Shown: one piece after another, positions 25,272 to 36,545 of the stretch
How the letters are laid out: the number at the start of each line of letters is the position of its first letter
Position numbering within the stretch: the stretch's first letter is position 1
Assembly: GCA_947034895.1 (NCBI GenBank)
Contig: OX344765.1
Span: 45,017,001-45,081,000, forward strand
Direction: 5' to 3'
Length of the DNA: 64,000 bases
DNA from: Rhytidiadelphus loreus
Taxonomy: Eukaryota > Streptophyta > Bryopsida > Hypnales > Hylocomiaceae
Translations under genes and position numbers: made by a program
Notes under the pieces: model-generated
Told to the model about the DNA's origin: nothing
The model's database searches: none
Seen by the model: the letters and a program-made list of their open reading frames with translations, nothing else

Positions 25272-26039
25272 TCTTGGGTGAAAGCAAGCTAATAGGAGTC
25301 ACTAGTGGACATTAGGGACCTTCTTTGAAGGCTGGTTTTATTGAAAGGAGGTGCCAGTTGTGCCAGCTGAATGTAATTAAGGTTAATTAAAATTGCTAGT
25401 GACCGTCATCTGACACGTACTATGCAAAATTAACTACGCAAAATTAACTCCAAGCGGGACTGGGAACATTCGAATTTTTCGGCGCGGTGCTCAGGCGTAG
25501 TCTCTCTCCAACACTCTGGTTGTGAATCTCCCCGCGCGGAGCTGCCCAAGTTTTTTTGGCGAGATCAAAGTTCTTGTGCATAGTTGGTATGAGGGTTTAG
25601 GGTTTTTTGAGAGGGTCTACGTCGTGTATTTGTTTCAGATTGAGTGATGGAGGAGGCGTGGGTACGTCGGGAGAGTTTCGGCAAGGAAGAGAAACGCCCG
25701 CGTGTGGGCGCTTAATTACCCACCCTTGGTAATTAATCGGACACAACCAGGTTCTAGGGGTTAACTAAATTCTAACCTAACGGGTGACTAAGCGTCGGTC
25801 CATTGTGCCTTCCAAGCAATGGATCTTCCTTACTAAGTTCCTAGTTTTCGCAGGTGACAATGGAGTTGCCCCCAATTGGCGAGGGAATAGTTCGGGCTAA
25901 CCGTCCCCTAATGGCAGCCTATGCGAACTACCACTGAATCTTTCCTAATCTATGGGAATCTGAGGCTAATTGACCTTTCCTAAGACTGAGGAGGGATTAC
26001 CTAAGTCCCTTCTATGGTTCCTGAGTGGATTGGGTTTTT

Positions 26040-26575
26040 CTCCTAATCTGAGTTATCTTTTTCCCTAATTTAATTTCTTAATTTAATTTATGCTTTCTTC
26101 CTAATTTAATTGATCCTCTTTCTTGAATTAATTTCCTAATCTAATTTAACTTTTTAGTCTAATTTAATCTTCTAATTTAACTTATCCTTTTGTCCTAATT
26201 TATCCCCTAATTTAATTTATCCTTTTTTTCTAATTTAATTTCTTAATTTAATTACTAATTTAATTTATCTTTTTTCCTAATTTAATTTCTTAATTTAATT
26301 ACTAATTTAATTTATCTTTTTTCCTAATTTAATTCCCTAATTTAATTGATCTAATTTATCTTCTACTTTAATCTTCTAATTTAATTTATCTTTTTTCCTA
26401 ATTTAATTCCCTAATTTAATTGATCTAATTTATCTTCTAATTTAATCTTCTAATTTAATTTATCTTTTCTCCTAATTTAATCTTCTAATTTAATTTATCT
26501 TTTATCTAATTTAATCTTCTAATTTAATTTATCTTTTATCTAATTTATCTCCTAATTTAATTTATCTAACTTAGT
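26040..26575. repeat. Low-complexity CTAATTTAATTT tandem region, left arm
   Basis: Dozens of irregular copies of C/TTAATTTAATTTATCTTTTT run head to tail. The mirror block in the right arm is 47290-47720. In the outward transcript inferred for each arm this would fall inside an intron just after the short ATG exon. Confidence 0.85.
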
Positions 26576-26762
26576 TGCTTGTATGGTCAACTCCTATGTA
26601 TGAAATGGGTTTGGATACTTCGAGTCCTATTTGATAAACTTCTATGTCTAACTCAAGGCCCCCTAATCCCTATTTGCTAATCAAAATTATTCACTATCTA
26701 GCAGAGTCTAACGTAAATTAGAAGGGAAAAAAAAGACACCGGGGATTTGTTTAATGACTCAC

Positions 26763-26826
26763 CTGATCGTCGTTAGCATGTGCGGCATTCTCCTCCATAC
26801 CTCCAACCGCGTGCTCGTATTCTATA
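26763..26826 (-). other. Left-arm counterpart of the short arm exon; start codon is ATA
   Basis: On the minus strand, codons IEYEHAVGGMEE and so on match the right-arm exon at 46980-47042 and end at CAG|GTGAGT, with the donor at 26762. The ATG of the right arm is ATA here, though an internal ATG (Met-10) is kept. It points outward, away from the core. Confidence 0.55.
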
Positions 26827-28855
26827 GTCGACACGTATTTTGACGTAGTAAAATGCCAACGGCTTAGTCCTCGGCGAAGTGGTACACCCTAAAGACCTTT
26901 AATGGTTCCTTCCTTCCTCCTTGCCTCTTCTTCTTTTCTTTCAACACTATTCCTACCAATCCTTTAAATGAGACCTTACACCATATGACGCTAATCTAAT
27001 GGAAGAATCACCTATTCCCTTACGTCGTCATTTCGGTGTCATCCTAATCTCCTTCCTAATGGTTGTAAGAAGCTTTTGAGATTTCCTACCTAATCCTATG
27101 ATGCAACACTATTTATCGTCTCTCCCTTCTTCCCCTCCTATAACTACCCCCTTCCTAATCTTGTCATCATTGTGTGAGGTGGCTTGTTGGTGAGGGACTT
27201 TGAGAGGTTGTGTAGGTTTGGACGTGTGGGATGGCGACTTTTCTTCCCCCCTTCTTCCTTTAGCCTTGAGTTGGCCTTTCGTTAGTCTTTCACTAGACCC
27301 CGGTTTCAATCTTAGTGTGATAAAATCCCAAAAAAAAGGTGTGGTGGGGCCCCGCAGGGCATCGTCCCGTAGTGCTGAATTTAGTTGAGGTGAGGATTTC
27401 TCCTTTCACCCCTCCCCTTTTTGGACTCCCCGCCCAAGCTCCCTGGACTTCCCCGACCCCCCAGCCCGAACTCCCTGGACTCCCCAGCCCGAGCCCCCAG
27501 GACTCCTTGACTCCCCGCCCAATCTCCCCCGATACTGCTGCCGGTACTGCTACCGGTACCGCTGCCGGGTTGGCTGCCGGTCCCGTGTGAGCTCCCAATT
27601 CGTCACTTGGGACTCATGATTTTCTTTTTTTCAATTTTTGCAAAATTAAGTTAGGTTTTAGGTACAAAAAGCCCCCCAAAGAGTAGAAAGCCAAAATGAG
27701 TATGTCACATACCAATACGGTATATGGGCATAAATTGAGTGTTTTGGCTTAGTTAGTTCATAAAACCGCTTGTATATAGGTTGAAACCCGGGAAATAGGG
27801 CAAATTGTACATATTGAGTGATATTGCCCATAATAGCCTAATCTACCCTGCTTGTGACAAACTCTGGCCAATTTGGTCCGAGGAAACCTAGGTGAGAACC
27901 CTAAAGTCAATTCCCAAAGAGAGGTTTCAGTTCCAAAACGTTTATATCCAATTTAGTAGAAACCCCAATTGTTAGCCTGCAGGTGGCACAAATTCAAGAC
28001 GGGCCAGTAGAGAGAATCTATGGCCAAGGGATGGTGTTTTGGCGTCTATACCACGTTAGGAGCTCAACGGCAAAGTTGATTTATCAAGATTCTTCTTTAT
28101 GTGGAAGATTCCCTAGACACCGGTAATTCTAGGAGATGGTATCCTTCGAATCTCCTATGACCATTGTGCAAAGTAAGAATATGAGCTTGCACATGGGTTG
28201 TGGAATTCCATGAGAGGTTCCACAAAAAGTCTCGGTTTTTTCTGATCACCAAAGATCTTTTTCCGAGCAGTTAACCGCTCAAAACCTACGATGGGAAATT
28301 CTAGAAATCCTAGAAATTACCCAAATTGCGGTAAAATCTCACTAAAAATTAGAGTAGCTTGTTTTATGTTAATAAGATGCTTCAACAAGTTTCAAGACAT
28401 TCTAATAGCCAGAAGTACCCGAACTTGCAAGATTCCTCTAAGACCGGCAAATTTAAAGATTACCGTGGAGTTGACCAACGTTTCGGGAGCATACGAAATC
28501 GGAATGAGGTCAAAGTTAGGTCTTTTCTTACTCCCTTACACCTACTAAAGAGCCTAGGCCACTTACTTTTCATAGAAAAGTCAAACTCCAAAAGTTGGGT
28601 TTTTACCTTTTTTGGTCGTTAAGTTGGCGTTAGGATTCATTGAGTTTTTAGTGATAGAAAAGGGGGAGGGGGTACCTGTAGACTAAAAATGGCCTTCTGA
28701 AGCCAATGGCGCAATCCGTTTGTGATTTGGAGTTAAACTCCAAAAGTTAGAAGTTAGGTCCAGCGTAGAAGTGAAAATAAGGAAAATTAGGATGAAAATC
28801 CTAAGTGATAAGATTTCCGTAGGAAAATGAGAGGAGTTGAGTGCCCTTGGAAATG

Positions 28856-28862
28856 TATAAAA
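28856..28862 (+). promoter_or_regulatory. TATA box, arm unit A
   Basis: TATAAAA in the context 'cccttggaaatgTATAAAAgggcac', matching the TATA contexts of the two other arm copies. It faces the ATG exon at 30681. Confidence 0.6.
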
Positions 28863-29389
28863 GGGCACTCATTCTCCTCTCTTCTCACCCCTTCTTGCCA
28901 TTTTTTGGCAAATTTATACACATGCTCCATTAACGTGGAGTTTTTGGTCATTTTTTGAGCCAAAGTTGTCAACGTGTGTTTTTTGAGCATTTCAAGCTCA
29001 TCTTGTTGTTGTTTTTGCAAGCTTTGAAGGACTTTGGGGTCCCTTCAAACCTTGTGTTTGATTTGTGCATGTTTTGGGAGTTTTGGACAAGTATTAGTTG
29101 TGTTTTGTTGCTCTAACTTTGTGTGTTGCTTCTTTGGGCAACTTTTGTTGGTGTTTTGGGACTAACTTTGTACTAACTCTAGAGGTTCTTCCCTTGTGAT
29201 TGGCGATGCCGCTTAGGGAAGTCCTTTAGCTTGTTATTTCTCAATTTGTACTAATTATGTTTGTGTTTTGTATCACTAACACTCACTTGTTGTAAATTTC
29301 TTAAGTGTTGTGTTTTGTGTCCTATCTCTTCCCTTGGACAAGCCAAACTCTTTAGAAACTTGTCTAGAAAATCTCTCATATTCCAACTC

Positions 29390-29585
29390 ACGGCGAAGCT
29401 CTGGCTGTACGGTTAGGAGTGTTCTAAATGTGTTAGTACTTCCTAGAAATACGGCGGAGCTATGGTTCCCTTTTGTTAGGATTCTTTAGAGTTTCTTCCA
29501 AGCTACGGCAAAGCTTTGACTTCGTACGTTTAAGGCACTTAGAGTTTTTTCCGGTGATTTTACAAAATACGGCGAAGCTTTGACT
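29390..29585 (+). promoter_or_regulatory. Four ACGGCGAAGCTTTGAC-type motifs, arm unit A
   Basis: Copies at 29390, 29451, 29505 and 29569 differ at one to four positions from ACGGCGAAGCTTTGAC. The same four-copy cluster, at the same place relative to the TATA box, exists in both other arms. Possible protein-binding sites. Confidence 0.65.
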
Positions 29586-29914
29586 TTGCTACTTCCCAAA
29601 AAAATATTAGTATTTCTCACACAAACCTCTTACAAAATTAGAACAACTTTCCAACCAGTGGGTGTGTTTTTTAACACATCAAGTTTAGTCTCTAAACATT
29701 TGTTTGAAAAAATCAAGTTTAGCCTCCAAATGTTATAGTCCAAATCCTAACTTAGAATTAGAAGAAATTGTGGAAGGGTGTGTCAAAGTTCCCATTAGCA
29801 TAAGAGTGTTTTTGTTTTGTTTTGCAAAAAACCACTAAGGAAATCCAAATCTCTAGAAAAAAATCACATTCTGTCACATTCTGGATGAGCAGTTACTGGA
29901 CTGGCTGGGGGGCT

Positions 29915-29995
29915 AAATAAGCGGGTATCAATTCCAGACGACGGGTATCAATCCGGCCAGGCGGGTATCAATCCCAAACGACGGGTAACAATGAA
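29915..29995 (+). repeat. Short tandem repeat GCGGGTATCAAT
   Basis: Four copies of a ~19-bp unit around CGGGTATCAAT, followed by repeated 'gcttgaactgaactgcttct' units to about 30080. Found only in arm unit A. Confidence 0.7.
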
Positions 29996-30680
29996 GGGGT
30001 ACTATTTGGCTTGAACTGGACTGCTTCTGGCTTGAATTGAAGTGCTTCTAGCTTGAACTGAACTGCCAGCTTCTGCCTGAACTAGTTGGAAATTTATGAT
30101 TGTTTCTGGAAGTCTAAATTGCTAGTTTAGGAAAATTAATTGTGTCTTTTGACATTCGATAAGAAAATACTAATAGAAATTAGATAGGAAGCAAGTAGAC
30201 TAAATCTCAATTAGACATAGAATTAGAAGATAGAGTGTCCCAATTAGCAACGTTTCCATTGCTAAAAAGGGACTTCAAAAGCATACAAAGAAATAGATAG
30301 AAGTAGTGTCTTCAAAAACTCTCTCAAAGCTCTTCACTCTCACATTTCACATAGAAGGGAGTTCAAACTCCAACTTAGAATGAGAGAGATGAAGTGACAA
30401 TTAGAAGTTGAAGAGTTTTTGGATTCAATTAGGATTAGGTTGGAAATCTTTGCAAAGTATTTTAGACCATTAGAAATAGGATAGAATAATAATTGACTTG
30501 AAAGGTTTGGAAGTCAATTATTGTTTAGAAAGGATCAAATAATAGAGTCTAAATAGTGTAGAAGTAAAAGAAGAAGAAAGAAAGAAAGAAAAGGGAAGGA
30601 AGAAGTTGAGAAATAGAACTTAGACTTGTATTTAACACCTTTTTTAAGCCGTAGGCAAAATTATTAAAGGACTAAGGAAG

Positions 30681-30743
30681 ATGGCGAACAATGAAGATAT
30701 CGAGGGAGTACACTACAACCTTCACGATGACATTAACCCCGAG
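30681..30743 (+). other. Short ATG exon (21 codons) with splice donor, arm unit A
   Basis: ATG, 21 open codons (MANNEDIEGVHYNLHDDINPE), then GAG|GTATGA. Length, phase and position match the right-arm exon at 46980-47042 although the peptide is diverged, which supports a real coding exon. Confidence 0.5.
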
Positions 30744-31655
30744 GTATGAATTTGAGTTCTTGAATTTCCTTTTTAACCTTTAAAAGTAGTATTTAGACAT
30801 AGGAACCGAATTAGAGGATCAAGTCAGTCAGACTAGACTATTTCAATTCCAAAGTTTTAGAGTATGATCTTAAAGCTTAAGTCCATATCTTTCTAAGAAG
30901 GTATCATACGACTAATTTGGATCAAAATTGAAGAAGTTATGAATGGATGAAAAATAGGTAAGAATTTGGGTGGTACAGAGTAGAAATCATCCAAATGACT
31001 TGAAATTAAAACCATAAATATCAAATATTAACTTAAGCCAGTAGGTCAAATTTCAGAATTAATTGAATTAGGGAAGTATTTTAAAACACTGGATGAAGTT
31101 TTCAGGGTCCTTTTAGGACAAAACTTCATCCGCTCTTAACCTTGGCTAAGAAGGTTGGATTTCGATGAATTTTATGTTTTTAGAAATGGCATGAGAATTC
31201 CTACAAACTTAAGTAGTTAAATTTAGACTGTAATTACTTATACTTAGAAACCACCGTGACCTTAGCTTTGAATCAATTAAAGGAATAACCTTAGTTAAGT
31301 AAAAACTAAACTTCTTTTGACACAAGTAGGAACATGTAGGAATTTAAAGAAAGAGTTCATTGCTTGGAAGGCACAATGGACGACGCTTAGACACCCCTAG
31401 CAAAACAAGTGAAAATAAACAAGAGCCTGTTGTGAATTTATTTACCATGGGGGGGGGTAAAAAACACTCACATCCCGCTGCCGGGCTGCCCCGGTACTGG
31501 TGCTGGTGGCTGGTCTAGCGCTGGTTTCTTTCTCCTTCCTAAATTCCTCCTCTCGGGTTCCCGTATGGGAACCCACTCAATTAAAAACTAAACTGGATAT
31601 TACTTTTTGTGGTCAGGGTGAAACAGGGGCTGGACTAAAGGTGACGTTTTTGAGG

Positions 31656-31953
31656 GCAGAGCTTCGCCGTTAGGGGATGAACTCAGAGTTAACCCCGCTA
31701 TCCTATGGGGGTTCTTCTGCCTTTCTACCACCTAGGGGTATCTTGGGAGCTAAACTTTAATCTTTCCCAAGGAGATCTTGGGAACTAAACTTTTGGAACT
31801 TAGACCTTCCCGGGTCCAAAGCTTCACCGTAGAATCGGTTTTAACACCGACTTTAGGACTTGCCAAGGTTTGGGATTCAAAGCTCCGCCGTCTAGGACTC
31901 GTTTTAACACACTCTTTAGGACTCAAAGGGTCACAAGGTCAAAGCTTCGCCGT
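31656..31953 (-). promoter_or_regulatory. Four ACGGCGAAGCTTTGAC-type motifs, left arm
   Basis: Minus-strand copies at 31656-31670, 31815-31830, 31876-31891 and 31938-31953, mirroring the right-arm cluster. Confidence 0.65.
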
Positions 31954-32378
31954 CCCCCGAAGGGTGGGTCCACACAATCAAGGGAAAGGGTTACTAGGGT
32001 TAGATCTCCTTCTAAGGCACATGTACATGTAAGATAGTAACGTTAAGAGACTTTATGCACCAAAGGCCCCCCAAAGCGGCATCGCCAAGGTACGGTGGGG
32101 GGTTACTCTGGGGTTAGTGCACGACACAAGATAAACTTCACCAAAGACTCTTCAAATGGGACCAAAAGAAAGCCAAAGAAAACACACAAAGTACATACGT
32201 ACGAGAAGAAGGACTCCAAGGACCTTTAAAAGCTGCAAATAGAACAACAACGAGAGCCAAAAGTGCTCCAAAAACACCGTAGAGGTTTTTTGGCCTAAAC
32301 GCCAAAAATTCCAAGATAACTTGGACCCACGGACCCAAAACAAGTATTGGGGGTGTTTTGGGAGAGAGAAGGGCCCCC

Positions 32379-32385
32379 TTTTATA
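32379..32385 (-). promoter_or_regulatory. Outward-facing TATA box, left arm
   Basis: Minus-strand TATAAAA in 'ccttggaaaccTATAAAAgggggcc', essentially identical to 45379-45385 in the right arm. It points away from the core, so it would not drive the cargo genes. Confidence 0.65.
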
Positions 32386-33693
32386 GGTTTCCAAGGGCCC
32401 ACTCCCCCCCTTGACGAGTAACCTCATCCATCCGGATTTTCATCCAACTTTGAGATTTTCACCTAATCTTGGGTTTTACGCTGGTCCTAGTTTCTAACTT
32501 TTGGAGTTTAGCTCGGAATCGCAAATGGATTGCGCCAATGGCTTCAGAATGCCATTTTTAGCCTGAAAGACCCCCTACCCCTATCTCTATCACAAAAAAC
32601 CCATCGGAAACTAGTGCCAACTGGAGCCAATTAAAAGGGTAAAAACCTAACTTTGGGGGTTTACCTCTTTTGGCTTGGGAAACTAGCTAGGGTTGTTGGG
32701 GAAGCTCTAGGGAGTAAGAAAAGGCTCCTTGATGTCCTCGTTCCGACTTCGTATGCTCTCGGGACGCCGGTCAACCCCGCAAAGATCCTGCCGTAAATAT
32801 TAATTGGGGGGATGTTGTCAGTTTCGGTTGCTTCCCGCTATTGGAACGCCATGAAATTTGTCGGGGCGCATTATTAACATAAAAGATGCTAGTCTAATTT
32901 TTAGTGAGATTTTACCGCGGCCTGGATATTTTCTATGAATTTCCCAACGTGGCCTTTGGCGGTTGACCGCTCGGAAAAAGATCGTTTGGAGATCAGAAAA
33001 AACCGAGACTTTTTGGGGAACCTCTCATGGAGTCCCCCAAGCCACGTGCCAAGTCTTAGGCTATTCTGGCACACAGTTGGTGGCGAGGTGAAAACTGACT
33101 TCGGTTGAATCACCGGCAGTTAGGGAATCTTTCACATGTGAGGGAATCTTGGCGAATGGGCTTTGCCGTGGATGTCCCGACATGCTCCAGATCCGAGAAC
33201 ACTATCCGGCGGTTGTGGATTCCTCCATGCGGCCTGTCTTGGGACAAGTAACACCTGCAAGCTAACAATGTGGATTTCTAATGTTTCGTCGGTGGAATGG
33301 GGAAACTAGAACCTATCTTTGGAGATTTACGTGGGGACCTCCCTTATTCTCCTAAGACTTAATTTAGCCTATCATGGTCACATGCACTAGGTTTTGGGCT
33401 ATTTTGGGTAAGTTTCCAGTAGCCCTATTGTTTCCCACTAATTACGGGTTCTAACCTATATACAAGTGGGTTTTATGGGTAATCTATGGATAAAAGGCTA
33501 TTTATGACCAAATGCTATACTGGTACGTGACATACCTATTTTGGTTCTACACTCTTTTTTGGGCTTTTTGTACTACTTTATGCCTTAATTTGTAATAAAC
33601 TAAAAAAAAGAAAACAATGAGTCCCAAGTGACGAATTTGGGGCTCACACCACGTCGAGAGAGTTTAGGAAAGGACTTTGAGAGGAGGCTCAGT

Positions 33694-35575
33694 ATGAAGC
33701 CAGAGATCAGTGTACCGAAGTGTAAAGAGGAGATCGCGTTCTACAACGCACAGACAGAGAAGTTTTTTGCAGAAGAAAGGGGGTTACTCAACATTGGACT
33801 AAACCCCAAGGTAGCTTCTGAGATCGCGTTTGTCACCGATGCGGATGTGGAGGAGTTTTTTGGGAAGTGTACAAAACTGCGCACCACGAACACTGTTTTG
33901 AAACCAGAAGCAAGAAAAGATTTGATGGAATTGTATTCCAAAATCTATGGATCAAGCTCTGTTACCAACAACGAGTTTGCCGGGTGGCTTGTCAAGGGCT
34001 ACATTGCGAATTTGAAGAAAAAAAAAGTCAATTGGGCTTTGGCGGCTTCTACTACAGCTTCTGAGAAAGCAGATCGGGTGCAGAGGTTGCTGTTGCGGCT
34101 CTTGAATCCAGATTTGAGCGACGAAGCCGGGGCATCTTCAGGACTGAAGCAGAGTACTTGTACATCCCACCGGCGGAGCGATGGTCACCGAAGCGTGGGA
34201 GCAATGGTGAAAGCGGAGGAATCACTTGCTAGGGCAGAGAGCAGTCCATTGGGTTCCGGGTTTAGGGACCTTTGTCCTTACGGAGTTTCCACCCATGATT
34301 TGGATTCAGGGAGGGTGGTTAGTGAAATTGAGAGTGAGATTCTTGGAATCGCCACAGCTAAAGTCAGATATGTAGAGGCAGAGGTCAAGAAAATCGGGGA
34401 CAAGCTTGTTGGATTCAAGTTCACCATGGATGATCGGCGCATTACAACAAAGGAAGATGAACAGAAGGTCGCGCAAGTGCAATTAGACTTTGATCAAGCT
34501 ACCAAGGCAGTTCTTGAATTGGAGCTTCAGGTACAGTTTAGGGCATATCAAAATTTCTGCTTCAGTTTACGGTGCTGATGTTCATTGTAGGAGGGTGGGT
34601 TGCGGTAACGTCGAGCAATTGGTTAGGCTGCTAGGGTGGGAAGTGCTTTGCAATTCTGCTTCAGTTTACAGTGCTGATGTTAATTGTAGGAGGGTGGGGT
34701 GCGGTAACGTCGGGCAATTGGTTAGGTTGCTAGGGTGGGAAGTGCTTTGCAATTCTGCTTCAGTTTACGGTGCTGATGTTAATTGTAGGAGGGTGGGTTG
34801 CAGTAACGTCGGGCAATTGGTTAGGCTGCTAGGGTGGGAAGTGCTTTGCAATTGCCTAAGCTTCACTTGAAAATGGTTTTGTCCATTGATCAAAGATGTA
34901 TCTTGTTTTGGCTGAATTCAGGGTTGAGGAGTGAATACACGGCATTTTGGTAGCTGTTGATTCCATGTCTTGAATTCTTTGCAGGCTATCGGCATTTCTG
35001 TCGGAGGTGTTGAATATGATGAATTCAAAGAGAAATTAGCTTTCCTACGCAGTAAAAAGGATGCACTTGACAGGAAGCTTGACGTTTCTCGATCCGTGGC
35101 AGAGTCTAGTCGACAGAGGGCAATGAAGGGGGAGGACTTTTACCAAGACATCGAGGAGGAACAGATGAGAGCAGAATCGGATCTTCAAGTTCTAAAGAGG
35201 GAGATTGTGGACATGAAGAGACATGCAGTCGCGGTTGAGGAGCAATGTGGACATATGGAAAAGGGAGGTGGTCTGTCGTTGTGGCCCAAGCCAGCGCTCC
35301 ATCCACCAATGCCAATTGATTCACACGTAAACTTGCCTACTTTGTCACTTCATCCTTGTGTGTTTTGCAGCAGGGGTTACCCGTACTATGACATTGTCAT
35401 TGCACCCTGCAAACACATCTACCATATATTTTGTGCATCGGCAGTTACAAAACGAGACAATAGGTGCGTTCGTTGTGATGAGGTTTTCCACCTTCACTGG
35501 TGGCAGACTTTTGGATTCCGGGGTGCATACCCGAACTTGGAAGACGAGATCCTTAGGTTGCAATTACCAGCGTAG
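33694..35575 (+). CDS. Coiled-coil RING-H2 protein, transposon cargo (2 exons)
   Basis: Exon 1 is 33694-34530 (ATG at 33694; donor CAG|GTACAG) and exon 2 is 34985-35575 (acceptor TTTGCAG). The phase is 0 and the product about 475 residues. Most of it is charged and helical with coiled-coil character. The C-terminus has C-x2-C (CVFC), CKHIYHIFC and CVRC, a C-x2-C...C-x-H-x2-H-x2-C...C-x2-C pattern that fits a RING-H2 zinc finger, so E3 ubiquitin ligase activity is possible. The first base of the gene lies just inside the arm, so the arm may supply its 5' UTR. A TTTTGCAG inside the RING region (35363-35370) could be an alternative acceptor. I cannot assign the family; RING is the only firm domain. 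Confidence 0.6.
34556..34852 (+). repeat. Three tandem 99-bp repeats in the RING-gene intron
   Basis: Copies start at 34556, 34655 and 34754, an exact 99-bp period with few differences. Since 99 is 33 codons and one frame stays open through all three (Cys/Gly/Val-rich units ending GWEVLCN), an alternative coding role is possible, but the flanking donor and acceptor make an intron more likely. Confidence 0.85.
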
Positions 35576-35869
35576 TTAGAGGAGCTCAAGCAATCTCTGA
35601 AGGAGAATGGGAGTCATCGTGTAATGAATTGTAAGTGGGTTCATTATCTGAGCATTGCCTATTCCAATCATTCACGTTTTGTCTTCGTATGCTCGTTTCA
35701 TTGCTTTGGAACCTGATTTCAAGCAACAAATTAGAACACAACAGTGCTTAAGTCCTTGTCGTGCTTACCATTAGCTTCTTTTATATTAATTCATTCATGA
35801 ATTCCTTGGTTCTAAGGGAACAAGTACTTTTGCAACGCCAGAAGCTGCTTATTGCTTAGGAAAAGATCC

Positions 35870-36440
35870 ATAACTGCTTTTAGAGAGGTGGGGCATCTGA
35901 ATGTTTGTGTTTGCTGCGTACAAAAGTGCTTGCTTCTTAGAGTCGGTGTTGTTGCTTACTATTTGTGCTCTTTGCCTACAGAAGTTTCTGGTTGCTTTGA
36001 TTTTGTGCTTGCTGCTTAGAGAAGGACTTTGGTACTTAGAGTTTGTGCTAGCTATTTAGAGAAGGTGCTTCCCGCTTAGTGTTTGTGCTTGTTGCTTAGA
36101 GAAGGTCCTTGCTGCTCAAAGAAGGTCCTCAGTGCTTATAGAAGGTCCTTGTTGCTCAAAGAAGGTTCTTGTTGCTTAGAGTGTTTGTGCTTACTTCTTA
36201 GAGAAGGTCCTTGCAGCTTAGCAAAGGTTCTTGCTGCTTATTTTTGGACTTGTTGCTTAGAGAAGGTCCTTGCTTCTTGGAGAAGGTCCTCAATGCTTAT
36301 AGAAGGTCCTTGCTTCTCGGAGAAGGTCCTCAGTGCTTATAGAATGTCCTTGTTGCTTAGAGTGTTTAGGCTTACTTCTTATTCTTAGAGAAGGTCCTTG
36401 CAGCTTAGAGAGGGTCCTTGCTGCTTTCACGGGATGTGCT
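35870..36440 (+). repeat. Minisatellite of CTTGCTGCTTAGAGAAGGTC units
   Basis: About twenty irregular copies of a 20-28 bp unit (CTTGCTGCTTAGAGAAGGTC and variants) lie between the RING gene and the next exon. No stable reading frame; probably intergenic or intronic. Confidence 0.85.
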
Positions 36441-36545
36441 AGTGGCTTACTTTCCAACTATGGTGCAGGGAGAGGAAGTGCTTCCCAAATTTTTAAGTGC
36501 AACATTGTTGCTGTTTTCTTTTTCTATATGTTATTCTGTGTACAG

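Larger units (their letters stand above)
25276..27585. repeat. Left arm, outer part
   Basis: After the 28-bp terminal repeat, the first 400 bp differ from the right end. From about 25680 the sequence is a close inverted copy of the right arm (landmarks: 'gggcgcttaattacccaccc' and 'ccattgtgccttccaagcaatgg' near 25800 and 47945). It includes a low-complexity block of TAATTTAATTTATCTTTT units (26050-26570) and a GC-rich, CTGCCGGT-containing block (27400-27585). Confidence 0.85.
27586..31425 (+). repeat. Diverged third arm unit in right-arm orientation
   Basis: It opens TGTGAGCTCCCAATTCGTCAC, like the inner edge of the right arm (44115), and carries the same ordered landmarks on the plus strand: TATA box (28856), the GGCGATGCCGCTT block, four ACGGCGAAGCTTTGAC-type motifs (29390-29585), a 63-nt ATG exon with donor (30681-30743), and the 'cattgcttggaaggcacaatgg' block (31370). 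It lacks the outer terminal repeat. It is clearly more diverged than the other arms, suggesting an older relative's right end lodged in the left arm. Confidence 0.65.
31440..33648 (-). repeat. Left arm, inner part
   Basis: A close inverted copy of 44115-46330 in the right arm, including the 20-bp palindrome GGGTTCCCGTATGGGAACCC (31555-31574; right 46193-46212). It contains a minus-strand TATA box and four of the 16-bp motifs. Its inner edge at 33648 abuts the first cargo gene. Confidence 0.9.
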
